Positions 1 to 10,400 of a stretch of DNA of 40,041 nt are shown here, piece after piece. A program made the translations under genes and the position numbers. The stretch is from Acidobacteriota bacterium (GTDB lineage Bacteria > Acidobacteriota > Terriglobia > Bryobacterales > Bryobacteraceae), in NCBI GenBank assembly GCA_016178155.1, contig JACOTZ010000223.1:1-40041 (forward strand). The letters are read 5' to 3'. Under the pieces are notes generated by a model. The model saw only the letters and a program-made list of their open reading frames with translations, searched no databases and was not told where the DNA came from. The first letter of the stretch is position 1. Each line of letters begins with the position of its first letter.

Positions 1-252
1 GCGCGCGCGGCCGAAGTGAACGCGCTGATGGAAAAGCACGCGCAACACTGGCGTCCGGAGCGCATGCCGACGGTGGACCGGAATATCCTGCGGCTGGCGA
101 TCTACGAGCTGCTGAAGAAAGACAGCCCGCCGGCGGTGGTGCTCGACGAAGCGCTCGAGCTGGCCCGGCGATTCGCGGGGGATGACTCGATCGGGTTTGT
201 GAACGGGATTCTCGATGCCGTGCGCAAGGAAGTTTCGGAGAGGGCTTTGTAG
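1..252 (+). CDS. nusB: Transcription antitermination factor NusB, C-terminal part (5' end outside window)
   Basis: The reading frame is open from base 1 and ends at TAG 250-252, so only the last 83 residues are present. They show the end of the NusB helical fold: a VDRNILRLAIYEL helix, then a conserved P-x-V-V-L-D-E-A-L-E-L-A-R-R-F helix, then the D-D-S-x-G-F-V-N-G-I-L-D motif near the C-terminus that almost every NusB carries. NusB with NusE (S10) binds boxA RNA and supports antitermination at rRNA operons in the cytoplasm. No terminator with a T-run follows the stop. The family assignment is secure; only the length is unknown because the window cuts the gene. Confidence 0.93.
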   Translation, partial: ARAAEVNALMEKHAQHWRPERMPTVDRNILRLAIYELLKKDSPPAVVLDEALELARRFAGDDSIGFVNGILDAVRKEVSERAL

Positions 253-522
253 CACGCAGGGATGCCGCGGGGCTTTCCGCGATCGTTCGTCATTCAGCTC
301 TTACGTACGCGCGGCCAGCATGGGTTTCACCTCGCTCTGAGCCGACTCATGGTAGTGTTTGGGCTGGATTGAGCTTCAGCACGCGAAGCCCAGCCTGAGT
401 CGTTGCGCCACACCCGCCACCTTCCCGGTTCTTGAATCCAAGTGATTTCACAAGCACAACCTTGGCGCCCCAGTTGCTCAAAGTCTACTGGAGCAGTCTC
501 CTCGGAAGGGTACTTGGTGCGG

Positions 523-3500
523 ATGTTGCGACAATCCGGACGCATGGCGGGCGTGCTCCTCGCCTGCGCGACGCTGGCGGCCGAAGACCTCGCACTTCAA
601 GTCTCGGCGGAAACGACGCCTCCCGGGGGTATGACGCAGATCAAGATCGAGACGGAGCGACCGCGAGCCATCACACGCGGACGGCTGACAGTCGACTTCG
701 ACCCTGCGGTTTTTGGGGATGTCGAGCACGTCGCCGTGTTCAGTGCCGCCGGCGATGCGTACGGGTCCGCGATTGTGCACGGCCGGCGCGTCGAGCTTCA
801 ATTCGCGTCGCCCTCAGGGGGGATCGGTCGCCTTCCCCGACTTCCTGTCGCCGTAGTGAACGTACCCGTTCTGGCGAGCGCCGTCCGCGGCGCGAAGAGC
901 CGGCCGACCGTCAATCCGGGCAGCGTTCGCTGGAGCGGCATTGAGGGCGCAGAATACTCCATCAGGGTTCGATCGGGCGAACTCACTGTCGATGGCGGCT
1001 TATCGGTCACGAATGTGACGCCCGGAGGCGGAGATCTGCCAAGGGGCACGCCCGTGCGAGTGGAAGGCGCAGGCTTCACGGCGTCGACGACGGTAGACGT
1101 CGAGGGTGCGGCGATCTCTTCGGTGCGTTTCATCAGTCCGCAGGAGATGGAGTTGACGCTGGCCGGGCCGGTGGACTTGACCGGCAAACGAATCCGGATT
1201 CGCAATTCCGGCGCGCAGATCGACTATTTCCCCTCGCTGCGTGGGCTAGTGGCGCTACCTGCGAACGATACCCTCGCGCGCACGATTCCGATTCTGCCGC
1301 TACGGCGCTACGAGGCAGGGCAGGTCACCTCACCAGGCATTTTCGCCTCCGCGGTGGTCCTGCAAAACCCGACTTTGTCCCCGGTGGACGTCAGTGTCCG
1401 CGCGTTCGTGCCCCTTCGGTCGACTCTCTCCCGCGCGACGATCACCATTCCCGCCGGCGGTCTGCACTTTGAGCAAATGCCCCGCCTTAGTCGGGCTGTG
1501 CAGGCCGCAGTCCAACCCTCGGCCCCTATCCGCATGCTTGGACTTACTGCGCTGGGAACGGAGGGACCACTCGAAGCGACTTTGGCGCGCCCGAGCCAGA
1601 TCGCCCCGCCGCAGCTCGATCCGGTGCCGCCGTTATCGTGGACGTGGCAGACCGGGACCGCTCCTCCATCGCCCCGCATCTTGCAAGTAACCGTGCCAGT
1701 GAGTGCCTCCGAACCGCTCGAGTTCACTGTGGCGAATTCCGGCGAGGAGTGGCTCTCGATCACCCCTCGGGCCGGCACGAGTTGCGAGCGGTTCGGGGAA
1801 TGCCCTGATTCTTCCAGACTGAGCGTTGCCGTCGATCCCGCAGGCCTCGCTCCAGGAGTCTATACTGCCACGATCACCCTGACTCCAACCGCGGAGAACG
1901 CGATCCCGACGGCCGTTGACGTAATTCTGAATGTCACACGAGAGCCGCTGATCAACGCTTCGACGCAGCGCCTCCAAATCTTCATCCCCGCAGGCGCGCC
2001 CGCGACGCAGACCATTGACCTCGAGACGAGCTCCGGCATCGCGGCGTTTTCGGCAAGCGCGACAACCGACACGTTCGAGTCCGGTTGGCTTGCGGTGACT
2101 CCAACCGCGGGAACCGCGCCCGGCACGCTCACCGTAACGACGAACCCCGCCGGCGTTACGCGGGGAACCCGGACGGGAAGAATCACGATCGTGGGTCCGA
2201 TTAATACGCTGACCATTTCCGTCGAGTTCACGGTTGAGAACGCGCCTGACCGGCTGTACCCGTCTCCAGAATCCCTCCTGTTCTCGATTCGCGCCGGCTC
2301 CCAGGCAGCGGCTCAGAAGTTGTCGATCGCGTCATACATCCGTACCTTCGAGTTCTCGGTAGCCACACAGTCCGGCGGTGACTGGCTCAAAGCCTCTGCT
2401 GAGGGACCGTCGTCGCTGCGGGTCACTGCCGACGCCAGCATGCTTGTCCCGGGAAGGTATGAAGGCGAGATCACGCTCTCGGCGCCAACCGCACTCAGGC
2501 CTGAGCGTGTTCCGGTCACCCTTGTGGTTTGGAGCGAACCGCCGGCGCTGTCGGTTTCGCCGGCGCGGTTGGCTTTTACAGTCTCGGATACCGGCGCGTC
2601 GCCGCCATCGCAATCGCTGATGATCCATAGCGGAGCTCCCGCCCAGATCTCCGTTGCGTCGCCGCCGGACCTATGGCTGACACTTCCGCCATCCCTGCCG
2701 GAGCAGCTTGCCACACCCATGACAATCGTAGTCGGCGTGACTCTGGGCGCCGTGCCGCCCGCCGCTGGAGTCCACGAAAGCTCGATAACCATCACCGGAT
2801 CTGGAGGTCAGGTCGTCGTGCGGGTGACGCTGGCAGTCGTTACCTCTCCCCCACTCATCGGTTCGATCGTGAGCGGTGCCTCGCAGGTGCGCGGAAAGTT
2901 AGCGCCTGGAGAGATCGTGACCCTTCACGGTGCCGGCCTCGGCGCGCATCCGGTCGGATTGGCGCTCGAGTCCGGTCGCGTCGCGACGCGCCTCGCCGGC
3001 ACGCATGTTTTCTTCGACGGCGTAGCCGCGCCCGTTTTGTACGCCTCCGCGACGCAGATCAACACGGTCGTGCCGTACGAGGTCGCGGGGAAGGACCAGG
3101 TAACAATCAAGGCCGAGTACGGGAACACGAAGTCGCAACCGGAGGGCGTGGCCGTCGCAGCCGCGGCGCCCGCAGTCTTCACCATCGAGGGCTCCGGCCG
3201 GGGACAGGCCGCAGTGCTGAACCAGGACAACTCCGTCAATAGTCCCGCCAACGCAGCGGCGAGTGGCTCCGTGATTCAGATCTTCGCAACCGGCGAGGGC
3301 CTGACGGAACCTCCGACCTCAACTGGCGAGGTGACGGGCAATATCTCAAAGCGGCCCGTTCTGCCAGTGCGGGTCACCATTGGCGGCTTCGGCGCACAAG
3401 TACTCCATGCGGGCTCGGCGCCAAACGCGGTCGGCGGATTGCTCCAAGTCAATGCTGTCGTTCCGTCCGGTGTTCCCCCGAGCGCTGCCGTTCCGCTCGT

Positions 3501-3555
3501 TATTTCTATCGGCGAGTTCCAGGGCCAGGACTACGTGACCATCGCCGTGAAATGA
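523..3555 (+). CDS. Secreted BACON-repeat protein with Solibacter-type C-terminal domain (TIGR03437)
   Basis: A 1010-residue exported protein of unknown substrate. From ATG 523 the first 20 or so residues form a short signal peptide (MLRQSGRM followed by a hydrophobic GVLLACATLAA stretch). The open frame extends upstream to 442, but that part is not signal-like. Next come a cohesin/Ig-like beta domain (about 25-150), an IPT/TIG-like domain with a G-x-P-V-R-V-E-G-A-G-F motif (about 165-245), and about four BACON-like beta-sandwich repeats (about 370-790) with recurring W-L-x-V/I-T-P and V-T-x-x-P-A-G-x-x-x-G-x-Y/R signatures. The last 230 residues are the TIGR03437 domain common in Solibacter, with L-A-P-G-E-I-V-T-L-x-G-x-G-L-G and A-x-x-x-Q-I-N-x-V-V-P-Y. 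It probably acts outside the cell in adhesion or carbohydrate binding; that is inference. The ribosome site (GGAAGG 504-509) is weak and distant, so the start is uncertain. Confidence 0.85.
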   Translation: MLRQSGRMAGVLLACATLAAEDLALQVSAETTPPGGMTQIKIETERPRAITRGRLTVDFDPAVFGDVEHVAVFSAAGDAYGSAIVHGRRVELQFASPSGGIGRLPRLPVAVVNVPVLASAVRGAKSRPTVNPGSVRWSGIEGAEYSIRVRSGELTVDGGLSVTNVTPGGGDLPRGTPVRVEGAGFTASTTVDVEGAAISSVRFISPQEMELTLAGPVDLTGKRIRIRNSGAQIDYFPSLRGLVALPANDTLARTIPILPLRRYEAGQVTSPGIFASAVVLQNPTLSPVDVSVRAFVPLRSTLSRATITIPAGGLHFEQMPRLSRAVQAAVQPSAPIRMLGLTALGTEGPLEATLARPSQIAPPQLDPVPPLSWTWQTGTAPPSPRILQVTVPVSASEPLEFTVANSGEEWLSITPRAGTSCERFGECPDSSRLSVAVDPAGLAPGVYTATITLTPTAENAIPTAVDVILNVTREPLINASTQRLQIFIPAGAPATQTIDLETSSGIAAFSASATTDTFESGWLAVTPTAGTAPGTLTVTTNPAGVTRGTRTGRITIVGPINTLTISVEFTVENAPDRLYPSPESLLFSIRAGSQAAAQKLSIASYIRTFEFSVATQSGGDWLKASAEGPSSLRVTADASMLVPGRYEGEITLSAPTALRPERVPVTLVVWSEPPALSVSPARLAFTVSDTGASPPSQSLMIHSGAPAQISVASPPDLWLTLPPSLPEQLATPMTIVVGVTLGAVPPAAGVHESSITITGSGGQVVVRVTLAVVTSPPLIGSIVSGASQVRGKLAPGEIVTLHGAGLGAHPVGLALESGRVATRLAGTHVFFDGVAAPVLYASATQINTVVPYEVAGKDQVTIKAEYGNTKSQPEGVAVAAAAPAVFTIEGSGRGQAAVLNQDNSVNSPANAAASGSVIQIFATGEGLTEPPTSTGEVTGNISKRPVLPVRVTIGGFGAQVLHAGSAPNAVGGLLQVNAVVPSGVPPSAAVPLVISIGEFQGQDYVTIAVK

Positions 3556-3891
3556 GCCGGCTGACGCGGCTGCTTCCGTGCGGCTGCATCGAGCATCATG
3601 GCGCAGTCGTCAATGTCCGGGAGGACAGGTTCAGCCGAGCGGGATGAATCTGGACCTATGGCGCTGAATGCGACGGCGAGGACTGCGGCGACCTGTCCTT
3701 GGCAGCTTGGTCGGCGTCGCTGTCCGATTCCAATACACGGTGCGGTCATGCGGGTAGCCGCCCGCGAGCGCTTATTGAGCGCGCCGCATGGGAACAGGTG
3801 CCGGGCATGCTTGACCGCAACGGTCGCACGAACGGCGGCGGCGCGAAGGACAAGTTGGCGCCTTGCTGCGCGGACTCGCGGATCTGCAATA
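3556..3891. other. Intergenic region, no recognisable gene
   Basis: This 336-base space separates two convergent genes, the TIGR03437 protein and the Fic gene. Open frames exist on both strands, but their translations are arginine- and alanine-rich, resemble no family I know, and lack good ribosome sites. I see no clear terminator hairpin, tRNA or repeat. Confidence 0.5.
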
Positions 3892-5073
3892 TCATCCTGG
3901 CGGTGTCTCCGTTCCCTGGTTCAGGATGCCCAGATATTGGTCGTAAACAAAGAGCCGGTGCCTTTGCTTTCCCGTGATCTCGCGAAGCATCTCAAGTCGC
4001 CGCATGTGCTCGATCGACTTGGCCACAGTCGGCGCGGAGATCGACAGTTTCTCCGCCGTCGCCGGGATGGAGATGATCGGGTTGGCCTGCATGAACTGGT
4101 GGACGCGCAGAACAGAAGCCGCCGGTCTGCCCAATTTTTCGATCCGCCGGCGGTCCGCTTCAAACAGAGCGAGAATCCGGCGCGCCGCGTCCGCGGCCTG
4201 ATTGGAAGTATCGCGCACGCCGGTCAGGAAGAACTCGACCCAGGTCTCCCAGTCACCGGCGGTCCGGACACGGTCGAGCAGCTCGTAGTACCGCTGGCGA
4301 TGCGTCTTGAAGTAAAGGCTCAGGTAAAGGATCGGTTCCCGAAGGACGCCAGCGGCGCACAGCAGAAATGTGATCAGCAAACGCCCGAGGCGTCCGTTGC
4401 CGTCCAGAAACGGGTGGATCGTCTCGAACTGAACGTGCGCCAGCGCGGCTTTGATAAGCGTGGGCAGGTCCGCCCGGTCTTCGTGGAGGAATACCTCCAG
4501 CGCGCCCATGCATTCCATAACATGCTCGGGCGGCGGCGGCACGAACGCGGCGTTACCCGGGCGCGTGCCGCCGATCCAGTTCTGGCTGCGCCGGAACTCG
4601 CCGGGGACTTTGTCGGAGCCGCGACCAGTGGCCAGCAGGATGCCGTGGATCTCGCGGATCAGCCGAAGCGAAAGCGGGAAGCCCTCGCGTAGTCGCGTGA
4701 GTCCGTGGTCCATCGCCGCAACGTAACTGGATACTTCACGAACGTCCTCAAGCGGCACTCCGGGCGCTTCGTCGCTCTCGAACAGCAACAGGTCGGATAG
4801 GGAGGATTGTGTGCCCTCGATTTGGGAGGAGAGTACCGCCTCCTTGCGGACATACATGTAGATGAGCAACGAAGGGTCGGGGAGAACGGATGCCAGACCA
4901 TCGAGGCGGCCGAGGGCCTGGTTGGCCTGCTCCAGAAGACCCAGAAACCGCCGCATCTCGACTGGCGGTTCTGGCGGCAACGGTGGTGGCACAAACGCAC
5001 GCACCTTCTCGTCACCGGCGTCGGTGACGATGTAGGTGCCGAGGCGCAACGACTTGCTAGTCACCGTAACCAA
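3892..5073 (-). CDS. Fic-domain protein adenylyltransferase with N-terminal inhibitory helix and C-terminal winged helix
   Basis: A 393-residue Fic protein, expected to transfer AMP from ATP to a target hydroxyl. The catalytic motif HPFLDGNGRLGR (220-231) is complete: His220 and the GNGRxxR anion hole. An S-x-x-x-E-G motif (SSQIEG, 82-87) is the inhibitory helix of class II Fic proteins, whose glutamate blocks the gamma-phosphate pocket, so the enzyme should be self-restrained and no antitoxin gene is needed. A proline-rich N-terminal segment (29-37) precedes the Fic_N region, and the last 90 residues look like a winged helix-turn-helix (VHQFMQANPIISIPATAEKL onward). The start is TTG at 5073, chosen because AAAGGA lies a few bases upstream; no ATG serves. 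An inverted repeat in its promoter suggests autoregulation. The target is unknown. Confidence 0.92.
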   Translation of the reverse strand: MVTVTSKSLRLGTYIVTDAGDEKVRAFVPPPLPPEPPVEMRRFLGLLEQANQALGRLDGLASVLPDPSLLIYMYVRKEAVLSSQIEGTQSSLSDLLLFESDEAPGVPLEDVREVSSYVAAMDHGLTRLREGFPLSLRLIREIHGILLATGRGSDKVPGEFRRSQNWIGGTRPGNAAFVPPPPEHVMECMGALEVFLHEDRADLPTLIKAALAHVQFETIHPFLDGNGRLGRLLITFLLCAAGVLREPILYLSLYFKTHRQRYYELLDRVRTAGDWETWVEFFLTGVRDTSNQAADAARRILALFEADRRRIEKLGRPAASVLRVHQFMQANPIISIPATAEKLSISAPTVAKSIEHMRRLEMLREITGKQRHRLFVYDQYLGILNQGTETPPG

Positions 5074-5097
5074 AGGATCCTTTCGTTGCCGGAGCCA

Positions 5098-5130
5098 TAA
5101 CGAAACTATACAACCATTTTCTTTTCGTTA
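5098..5130 (-). promoter_or_regulatory. Putative fic promoter with operator-like inverted repeat
   Basis: Arms TAACGAAA (5098-5105) and TTTCGTTA (5123-5130) are perfect reverse complements separated by 17 bases. A third near-copy, TTTCGTTG, lies at 5081-5088 just before the TTG start. Between the arms, reading leftward, TATAGT (5110-5105) resembles a -10 box; only a weak -35 is present. An operator straddling the -10 of a gene that encodes its own winged-helix domain suggests autorepression. The repeat is seen directly; the function is inferred. Confidence 0.5.
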
Positions 5131-5376
5131 AGCGTCCTGTCCGGTTACCTGAACGGTGACCCGGCGAATGCGGATTAATGTCCGCAGAATCAATGTCATC
5201 CGGGTAGGCAAGGACTCCGACGACGAGGGTTCCTGGGTGTGGCACGGGCAGACCGTTGTAAGAAGCGCGGGCGAGGCGGGGATGCCGACTGTCGGACAAG
5301 CGCCCCACGCCGGGGCGGGAAGTCCTCCTGACCTGCTTGGAACTCGCAATCACGGGGCGGTCAGGCGGGCAGCAGC
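5131..5376. other. Intergenic region between fic promoter and VWFA gene end
   Basis: About 250 bases without a credible gene. Short open frames on both strands have no recognisable product. I see no T-tailed terminator for the VWFA gene, and nothing else I can support. Confidence 0.4.
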
Positions 5377-7425
5377 CTATTTCGCGACCACCAGCGGCGT
5401 GCGCGCCACGGCGAAGCGCTGGCCCGCAGGGTCGACGACGGTCACCTGCGCGATGTAGCGGCCGGGCCGGAGCTTCTCGAGCGGAACCTGGAACCGCAGC
5501 GGGACGGCGCCGGGCCGGTTCGCAATGGCGGCTGCCGCCCGCACTGGCTCGGACTCGAACACCTTCCGCCGCCCGCGGTAGAAGCTGACCGCCGCGGCCA
5601 GATCACGCGCCGACTGCGGATCGTAGGCTTCCAAATATACGAACGCTTTCTGACTGGCGCGGAACACGCGCGTGACGCTCGGCACCAGCTTCTGCCCTTC
5701 CTGGATCAAGGGGTGGTTAGCCATCGATTTGTTGTTCTTCTCGGCGACCCCCACCGCGGCGGCGAGCGGCTCGCGCTGGGCGCCCCAAACGACGGTGCTG
5801 AGCAGCAGTCCCTCAGGCTGGCTGGGGATGCTGAACCTCGTCTCGAACGTGCCCATCCTGCCAGTCTGGTTCTCGCGCACGAGAAACTTGATGCGGTAAG
5901 CGCCCGGAGGCAAGGTGAAGCCCGCGTCATAGACGATGGCGCGCCGTGTCAGCTCGCCCGCTTCCGCCTCAGGCAGCTTCACGCGAATCCCGTCGCGCAC
6001 GCTCGCCGCGACCCGCCCGCGCGCATCCCGAACTTGCGCGATGAAGTCCAACTCCGTCCGCGGCCTGGCCTTTTCCACCGGCGGCAAGGCATGGCCCGGG
6101 ATCTTCACCGCGACGGGCACGAAATACTTCGTGGGATTCAGTCGAAACCAGTTCACTTCGAGCGCCAGCGGCAGGTCCGTAAACGGATCGCCCAGCAGCA
6201 GCGCATCGTAGAGCTGCTTTTCGCGATCGCTGCCGGTGAACTTGTGGAACTCCTTGGGCGCGTAATAGCCCGAACGGTAATCGAGCCGCAGCCCGGCGCG
6301 GCTGGCGAGCTTGACCTGGACCCGGCGGAACCTGCCGTTGCGCGCCGGGTCCGGGCTGTAGTAGCCAAGCGTGTAGTAGCTCTGGAGATCGTGCTGCGCC
6401 TGCGTGATTCCCTGCCCCAGGTCGTTGGAGTCGAGCAGCGCCTTGCCCCCGGTATCGCTCGCCAGCGCCGAAAGCGTTTCCTGCTGATCGTTGTGCTTCT
6501 CGCGCTGCTTGCGCTGCGCCAGTCCGGTGAATACGCCTGTCCCTTTCGGCGATGCCTCCGAGGCCGCGCCGCCCGGCGGCATGGCGAGCAAGCCGCGCAC
6601 ATCCACGGGGTAGAAAGACACGTTGGCGCGCACGGCCGCGTTCACCGTCGCCCGCAACTGCGCCTGGTTTTCATTTCCCGTCTTGCCGCCACCGCTCGAG
6701 AAAGAGATGATCGCCTTTTTCTCGGGCAGGCTCGACAGCATTCTCGCCGCCGTCTCGAGCGCCGACAGCCGCCGGTCCGTATTAAAAAGATCGAGCTCGA
6801 CCTCCTCGGTCGCATCCAACGGCTCCTGTTCATCCGCGGCATCATCGGCGACCGGCGGCGCCCCCTCGAGGTTGTCCAACTCACCCAGGCGAAACCTCCG
6901 AATCGCCTCGATCAGCTTTTCGCGGTCATCCGTGAATTCCTGCTCGATCCGCAGCGTCGAACCCGAAGTCATGATCTGGACCAGGTCGGACGCCGTCAGG
7001 TTTTTCTCCAGAAAATCGAGCGCCGATTCCTGCGCCCGGATCTGGTCGGCCGGCGGCATGGCGGCGAAATCGAAGAACAGGACGAGCAGGCGCCGGTCCT
7101 TGTAGGGGCTGCGCGCCGGCTCGACCGAGGCAGCCGCCGGCTCCGCCGGCTTCCCCTCGGCCTTTTCCTCCGCGGGCTCCACCTTCGGCCCGGACGGCGG
7201 CGCGGGCTCCAGGCTCAGACGCTGGAACTCGAATACCGAAATCGTCTGCGACTTTCCGCTCTCAAATACCTGGAAGTCTTCTTTGCGCAGACCTTCCACG
7301 GGGTTGCCCTTGCCATCCCGCACGAACACGTTGAGAATCACGAGGTTCGTCTGCGACTTGAACGTAACCTGCGGATCGGCGCCGGCGAGCGCCACCCCGG
7401 CCAGCAAGAGCGCGAGCGCCCGCAT
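5377..7425 (-). CDS. VWFA-related acidobacterial domain protein (TIGR03436)
   Basis: A 682-residue exported protein. Residues 1-16 (MRALALLLAGVALAGA) form a signal peptide. The segment starting F-K-S-Q-T-N-L-V-I-L-N-V-F-V-R-D, then G-L-R-K-E-D-F-Q-V-F-E, is the hallmark opening of the TIGR03436 family, abundant in Acidobacteria. The von Willebrand A-like fold follows (about 110-370), but the usual MIDAS D-x-S-x-S is replaced by F-F-D-F-A, so classical metal-dependent ligand binding is doubtful. Charged low-complexity stretches (E/K/A/P, about 75-105) separate the domains. The C-terminal 250 residues are beta-rich and unassigned. Its ATG shares one base with the TGA of the upstream receptor gene (TGATG), so the two are almost certainly co-transcribed and translationally coupled. 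Function within the family is unknown. Confidence 0.9.
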   Translation of the reverse strand: MRALALLLAGVALAGADPQVTFKSQTNLVILNVFVRDGKGNPVEGLRKEDFQVFESGKSQTISVFEFQRLSLEPAPPSGPKVEPAEEKAEGKPAEPAAASVEPARSPYKDRRLLVLFFDFAAMPPADQIRAQESALDFLEKNLTASDLVQIMTSGSTLRIEQEFTDDREKLIEAIRRFRLGELDNLEGAPPVADDAADEQEPLDATEEVELDLFNTDRRLSALETAARMLSSLPEKKAIISFSSGGGKTGNENQAQLRATVNAAVRANVSFYPVDVRGLLAMPPGGAASEASPKGTGVFTGLAQRKQREKHNDQQETLSALASDTGGKALLDSNDLGQGITQAQHDLQSYYTLGYYSPDPARNGRFRRVQVKLASRAGLRLDYRSGYYAPKEFHKFTGSDREKQLYDALLLGDPFTDLPLALEVNWFRLNPTKYFVPVAVKIPGHALPPVEKARPRTELDFIAQVRDARGRVAASVRDGIRVKLPEAEAGELTRRAIVYDAGFTLPPGAYRIKFLVRENQTGRMGTFETRFSIPSQPEGLLLSTVVWGAQREPLAAAVGVAEKNNKSMANHPLIQEGQKLVPSVTRVFRASQKAFVYLEAYDPQSARDLAAAVSFYRGRRKVFESEPVRAAAAIANRPGAVPLRFQVPLEKLRPGRYIAQVTVVDPAGQRFAVARTPLVVAK

Positions 7426-10400
7426 CAGAAGCGCAGCCTCATCGTGGCCGAGACCGTGCGCATGGGTGCGGTCGCGGTGGCCAGCCCGAAGTTCGATGCA
7501 TTCACTACGGTTGCGATGGCGGTGTAGCTCACGCGATTGGTCATGTTCTCGGAAGAGACGCGGAACTCGAGGCGCCTGCGGTCACCGAGGTCGAATGTGC
7601 GTGCGATCGAAGCATTGAGGCCGAGGAAGCCGGGGCCCGGGATGGTGTTGCGTCCCGCGTTGCCGAATCGCCCGGGCGGAGGGGTGCGGAACGCGCCCTG
7701 GTTGAAGGGTCCGCCGCCGGCATCGATGGGCTCGCCGGTGGCGTCCGCGCGGCCGCTGCCAATCGCTCCCGTGCCGCCGGCGTCCGCGATGTTGCCCAGC
7801 ACCCGGGCCGTGAACGGCCTGCCCGAGCGCGCCGCCAGCGACGAGCTGATGCTCCAGTTTTCGAGCAGCCGCGCGAGCGGGCCGCCGCGCGTCCAACCGT
7901 TTTCTCCAAAGGGCGAATTGACGACACCCGACACGGTGAAGTTGTGCCGCTGGTCGAAAATCGAAAGACCTCGCTCGAGCGCCAGGTTGCGATCGTTCTG
8001 CGCCACCACGTTGCCCGCGCCGCCGATGGTAGTTGCGTTGTCGATCGATTTCGACCACGTATAGAGCGCGTTCATCGAGAGGCCCTTCTTCAGCCGCCGC
8101 ACCAGCCGTGCCTGCCCCGCGTGAAAGATCGAGTTACCTTCCGAGCTCGAGTAGGTGAATCCCGCCGCGTTGCCGATCTGGCGGCGCTGCTCGGCCGTGA
8201 GCGGCGAGCCCGGCGCCGCGCGGTTCGGCAGGCGCTGGATCTCGAGCCGAGTGCCTTTCGTGCCGAGATAGCCCAGGTCCACCACGAAGGAACCGGGCAG
8301 CTCGTGCTGCACCGAGAAGCTCCAGGTCTGCGCGTAGGCGATCCGATAATCGCGCGCCACCGCGAAGCTGTTGGTGATCTTCTGCGCCGAGCCGCCCCCG
8401 AAGCCGTCCGCGAACGTCAGCCGGCGCGCGAGACTCGTGTGAATGCTCGCGGTGCTCGCAAAGGGCGGCTGCGCCGCCAGCCGCGAGACGATCTTCTGAT
8501 AGGCCGAGCCGTCGTAGAAATGCGAGTAGCCCCCCCGAATCTGCAGCCTGCTCCTCGGAAGCGGCCGCCAGGCGAACCCGATCCGCGGCGACAGGTTGTT
8601 CGCGTCGGGATCGATCAGCCCCTCGGGAAAGTCTCCGCTGTAGGGACCGCGGATCCCGGGCGTCACCACCGCCACGCCCGTGAATCCCGGCGCCACGTCC
8701 AGGTTCGCGATCCGCCCGTGCTCCTCCGTGAAGGGTGAGAAGTAGTCATAGCGGGCGCCTATGTTCACCGTCAGGTTCGGCCGGACGCGCCAGTCGTCCT
8801 GCAGCCAGGCGCTGTATACCCGGTTGCGGAAGTACGTATCGGTGCTGCCGTAGCGGATAGAGCTCGATTGCGGCAGTCCGAGCAGGAAATCCGCGAAGTC
8901 GAAGCCGGTTCCCGGCATGGGCTGGCCGCGGCCGTCGAAGCCGCTGGTGGCGAGGCCGCTCAGGGTGAAGCTGCCGCGTGCGTTCTGATCCGTGTTGGTG
9001 TCAAGCCACCCGAGTTTCACCTCGCCGCCGGCCGCGATCGTTTGCGTTCCATGCACCCAGGTGATGCTGTCCGACACCGACCAGTTCCGGTTGCGCCGCA
9101 GCACCGGGCTGCCGTCGCTGAGATCGCCGAAATTGGTGAAGTTCAGGTTTGGCGGTCCATAGTTGATCGGCGATGCCGAGGGGCCGACTATGCCGAGCCG
9201 TCCCGCGACGTTATCGCGGAAGGCGAAGAAGGGCAGCGCCTGGCTGCGGTCGCGCCCGAAGCGCAGTTTCAGGTCATGAATGCGCTTCGCCCCGAGTGTC
9301 CACATCCAGCCCGCGTCGGCCGTGTACCCGGAGCCTTCGATCTCGTCGTGAAAGCCATAAAGCAGCGCGTTCTCGTTGTCGCGTCGCTGCAGGTTCAGGC
9401 CGCCCGACAGGCGGTGCTTGAGCGAGAGTCCCTGGTTGATGCGCCAGCTCAAGCTGTCGCTGTTGCGCGGAATCGATGTCAGCGCCTGGTAGTTCCGCAC
9501 GGCGCCCGGGCGGTTAGGCGGCGGGATGTAATCGAGCAGGCCGGCCGCAATCGGATCGAAGCGGCTGCGCGGGATGCGATTGCCGGGGAACGGCTGGTTC
9601 GATGCGGGGTCAAACACGAGCACGGGGCCGCGCACGAACGAGTGCGAGAAGTCGCCCTCGCGCTCCAGCGCCGAGGGCATGGTGGCAAACGCCGAATACG
9701 GGCCGCGGTTCCGTGTTGCCGAGTAGCTCAGCACGAACATCGTGCGCTCCAGCTCGAGCAGCCTGGGAATGCGGAGCGGCCCGCCCAGGGTAACGCCAAA
9801 CCGGTTCTGCGCGTACGGAGGCTTCGCCGCGAGCGCCCCGGTGAGTGAATAGGGACGCGCGTTGAGTGCGGAGTTGCTGATGGTGTACCAGGCCATGCCG
9901 CGCACCAGTGGCCCGCTCCGGCGCCTGCGATTGCCAAAACTGGCGGCGCTCGCCCGCCGCGCCGCCGCTTTGCGCAAGAGCTTGTCGGACTTGCCGGCGC
10001 GTGCAGCCATCTTGGCCATCTTGCCGCGGCTTTCCGGCGCGGCTTCGTCGCGCTGGGCCAGGGCTGTACCCGGCGGCGCCCCCGGGATTGCATTGTCGCG
10101 TTTGGCTATGGCCCCTTTGACCTTCTCCGCCGTGCGCGTCACGACGAGCGGATCTTCTTCCTGCGGCGCCTGCAGGCCCCGGCTCAAACTGCCGCTGACC
10201 AGGAACGACTCCTCAGCGCCGAAATCGTCGATCTGCACCTCGGCGACGGGAGCGATCTCACTCGGCGGATCCTCAGCGGTCCGTGCCAGCGCCACCTGCT
10301 GGTAGTCGCTCTCGGTCTTTCCCGTGGCGGGAAGGGGCGCCGCCTGGACCCGCAGCGTCCATTCCACGCGGGTGGACTCGATCCCTTGGGCGTGCGGATA

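Noticed and set aside
263-280. Terminator of nusB (CGCGG/CCGCG hairpin)
   Set aside because: The stem is only five base pairs and no T-run follows; too weak to call.
3598-4692. A 364-residue plus-strand open frame opposite the fic gene
   Set aside because: No motif or ribosome site; the complement has the complete Fic catalytic motif.
5713-7527. A 604-residue plus-strand open frame opposite the VWFA gene
   Set aside because: It is rich in Arg, His and Leu with no domain pattern, and the minus strand encodes a clear TIGR03436 protein with signal peptide. Long antisense frames are expected in GC-rich DNA.
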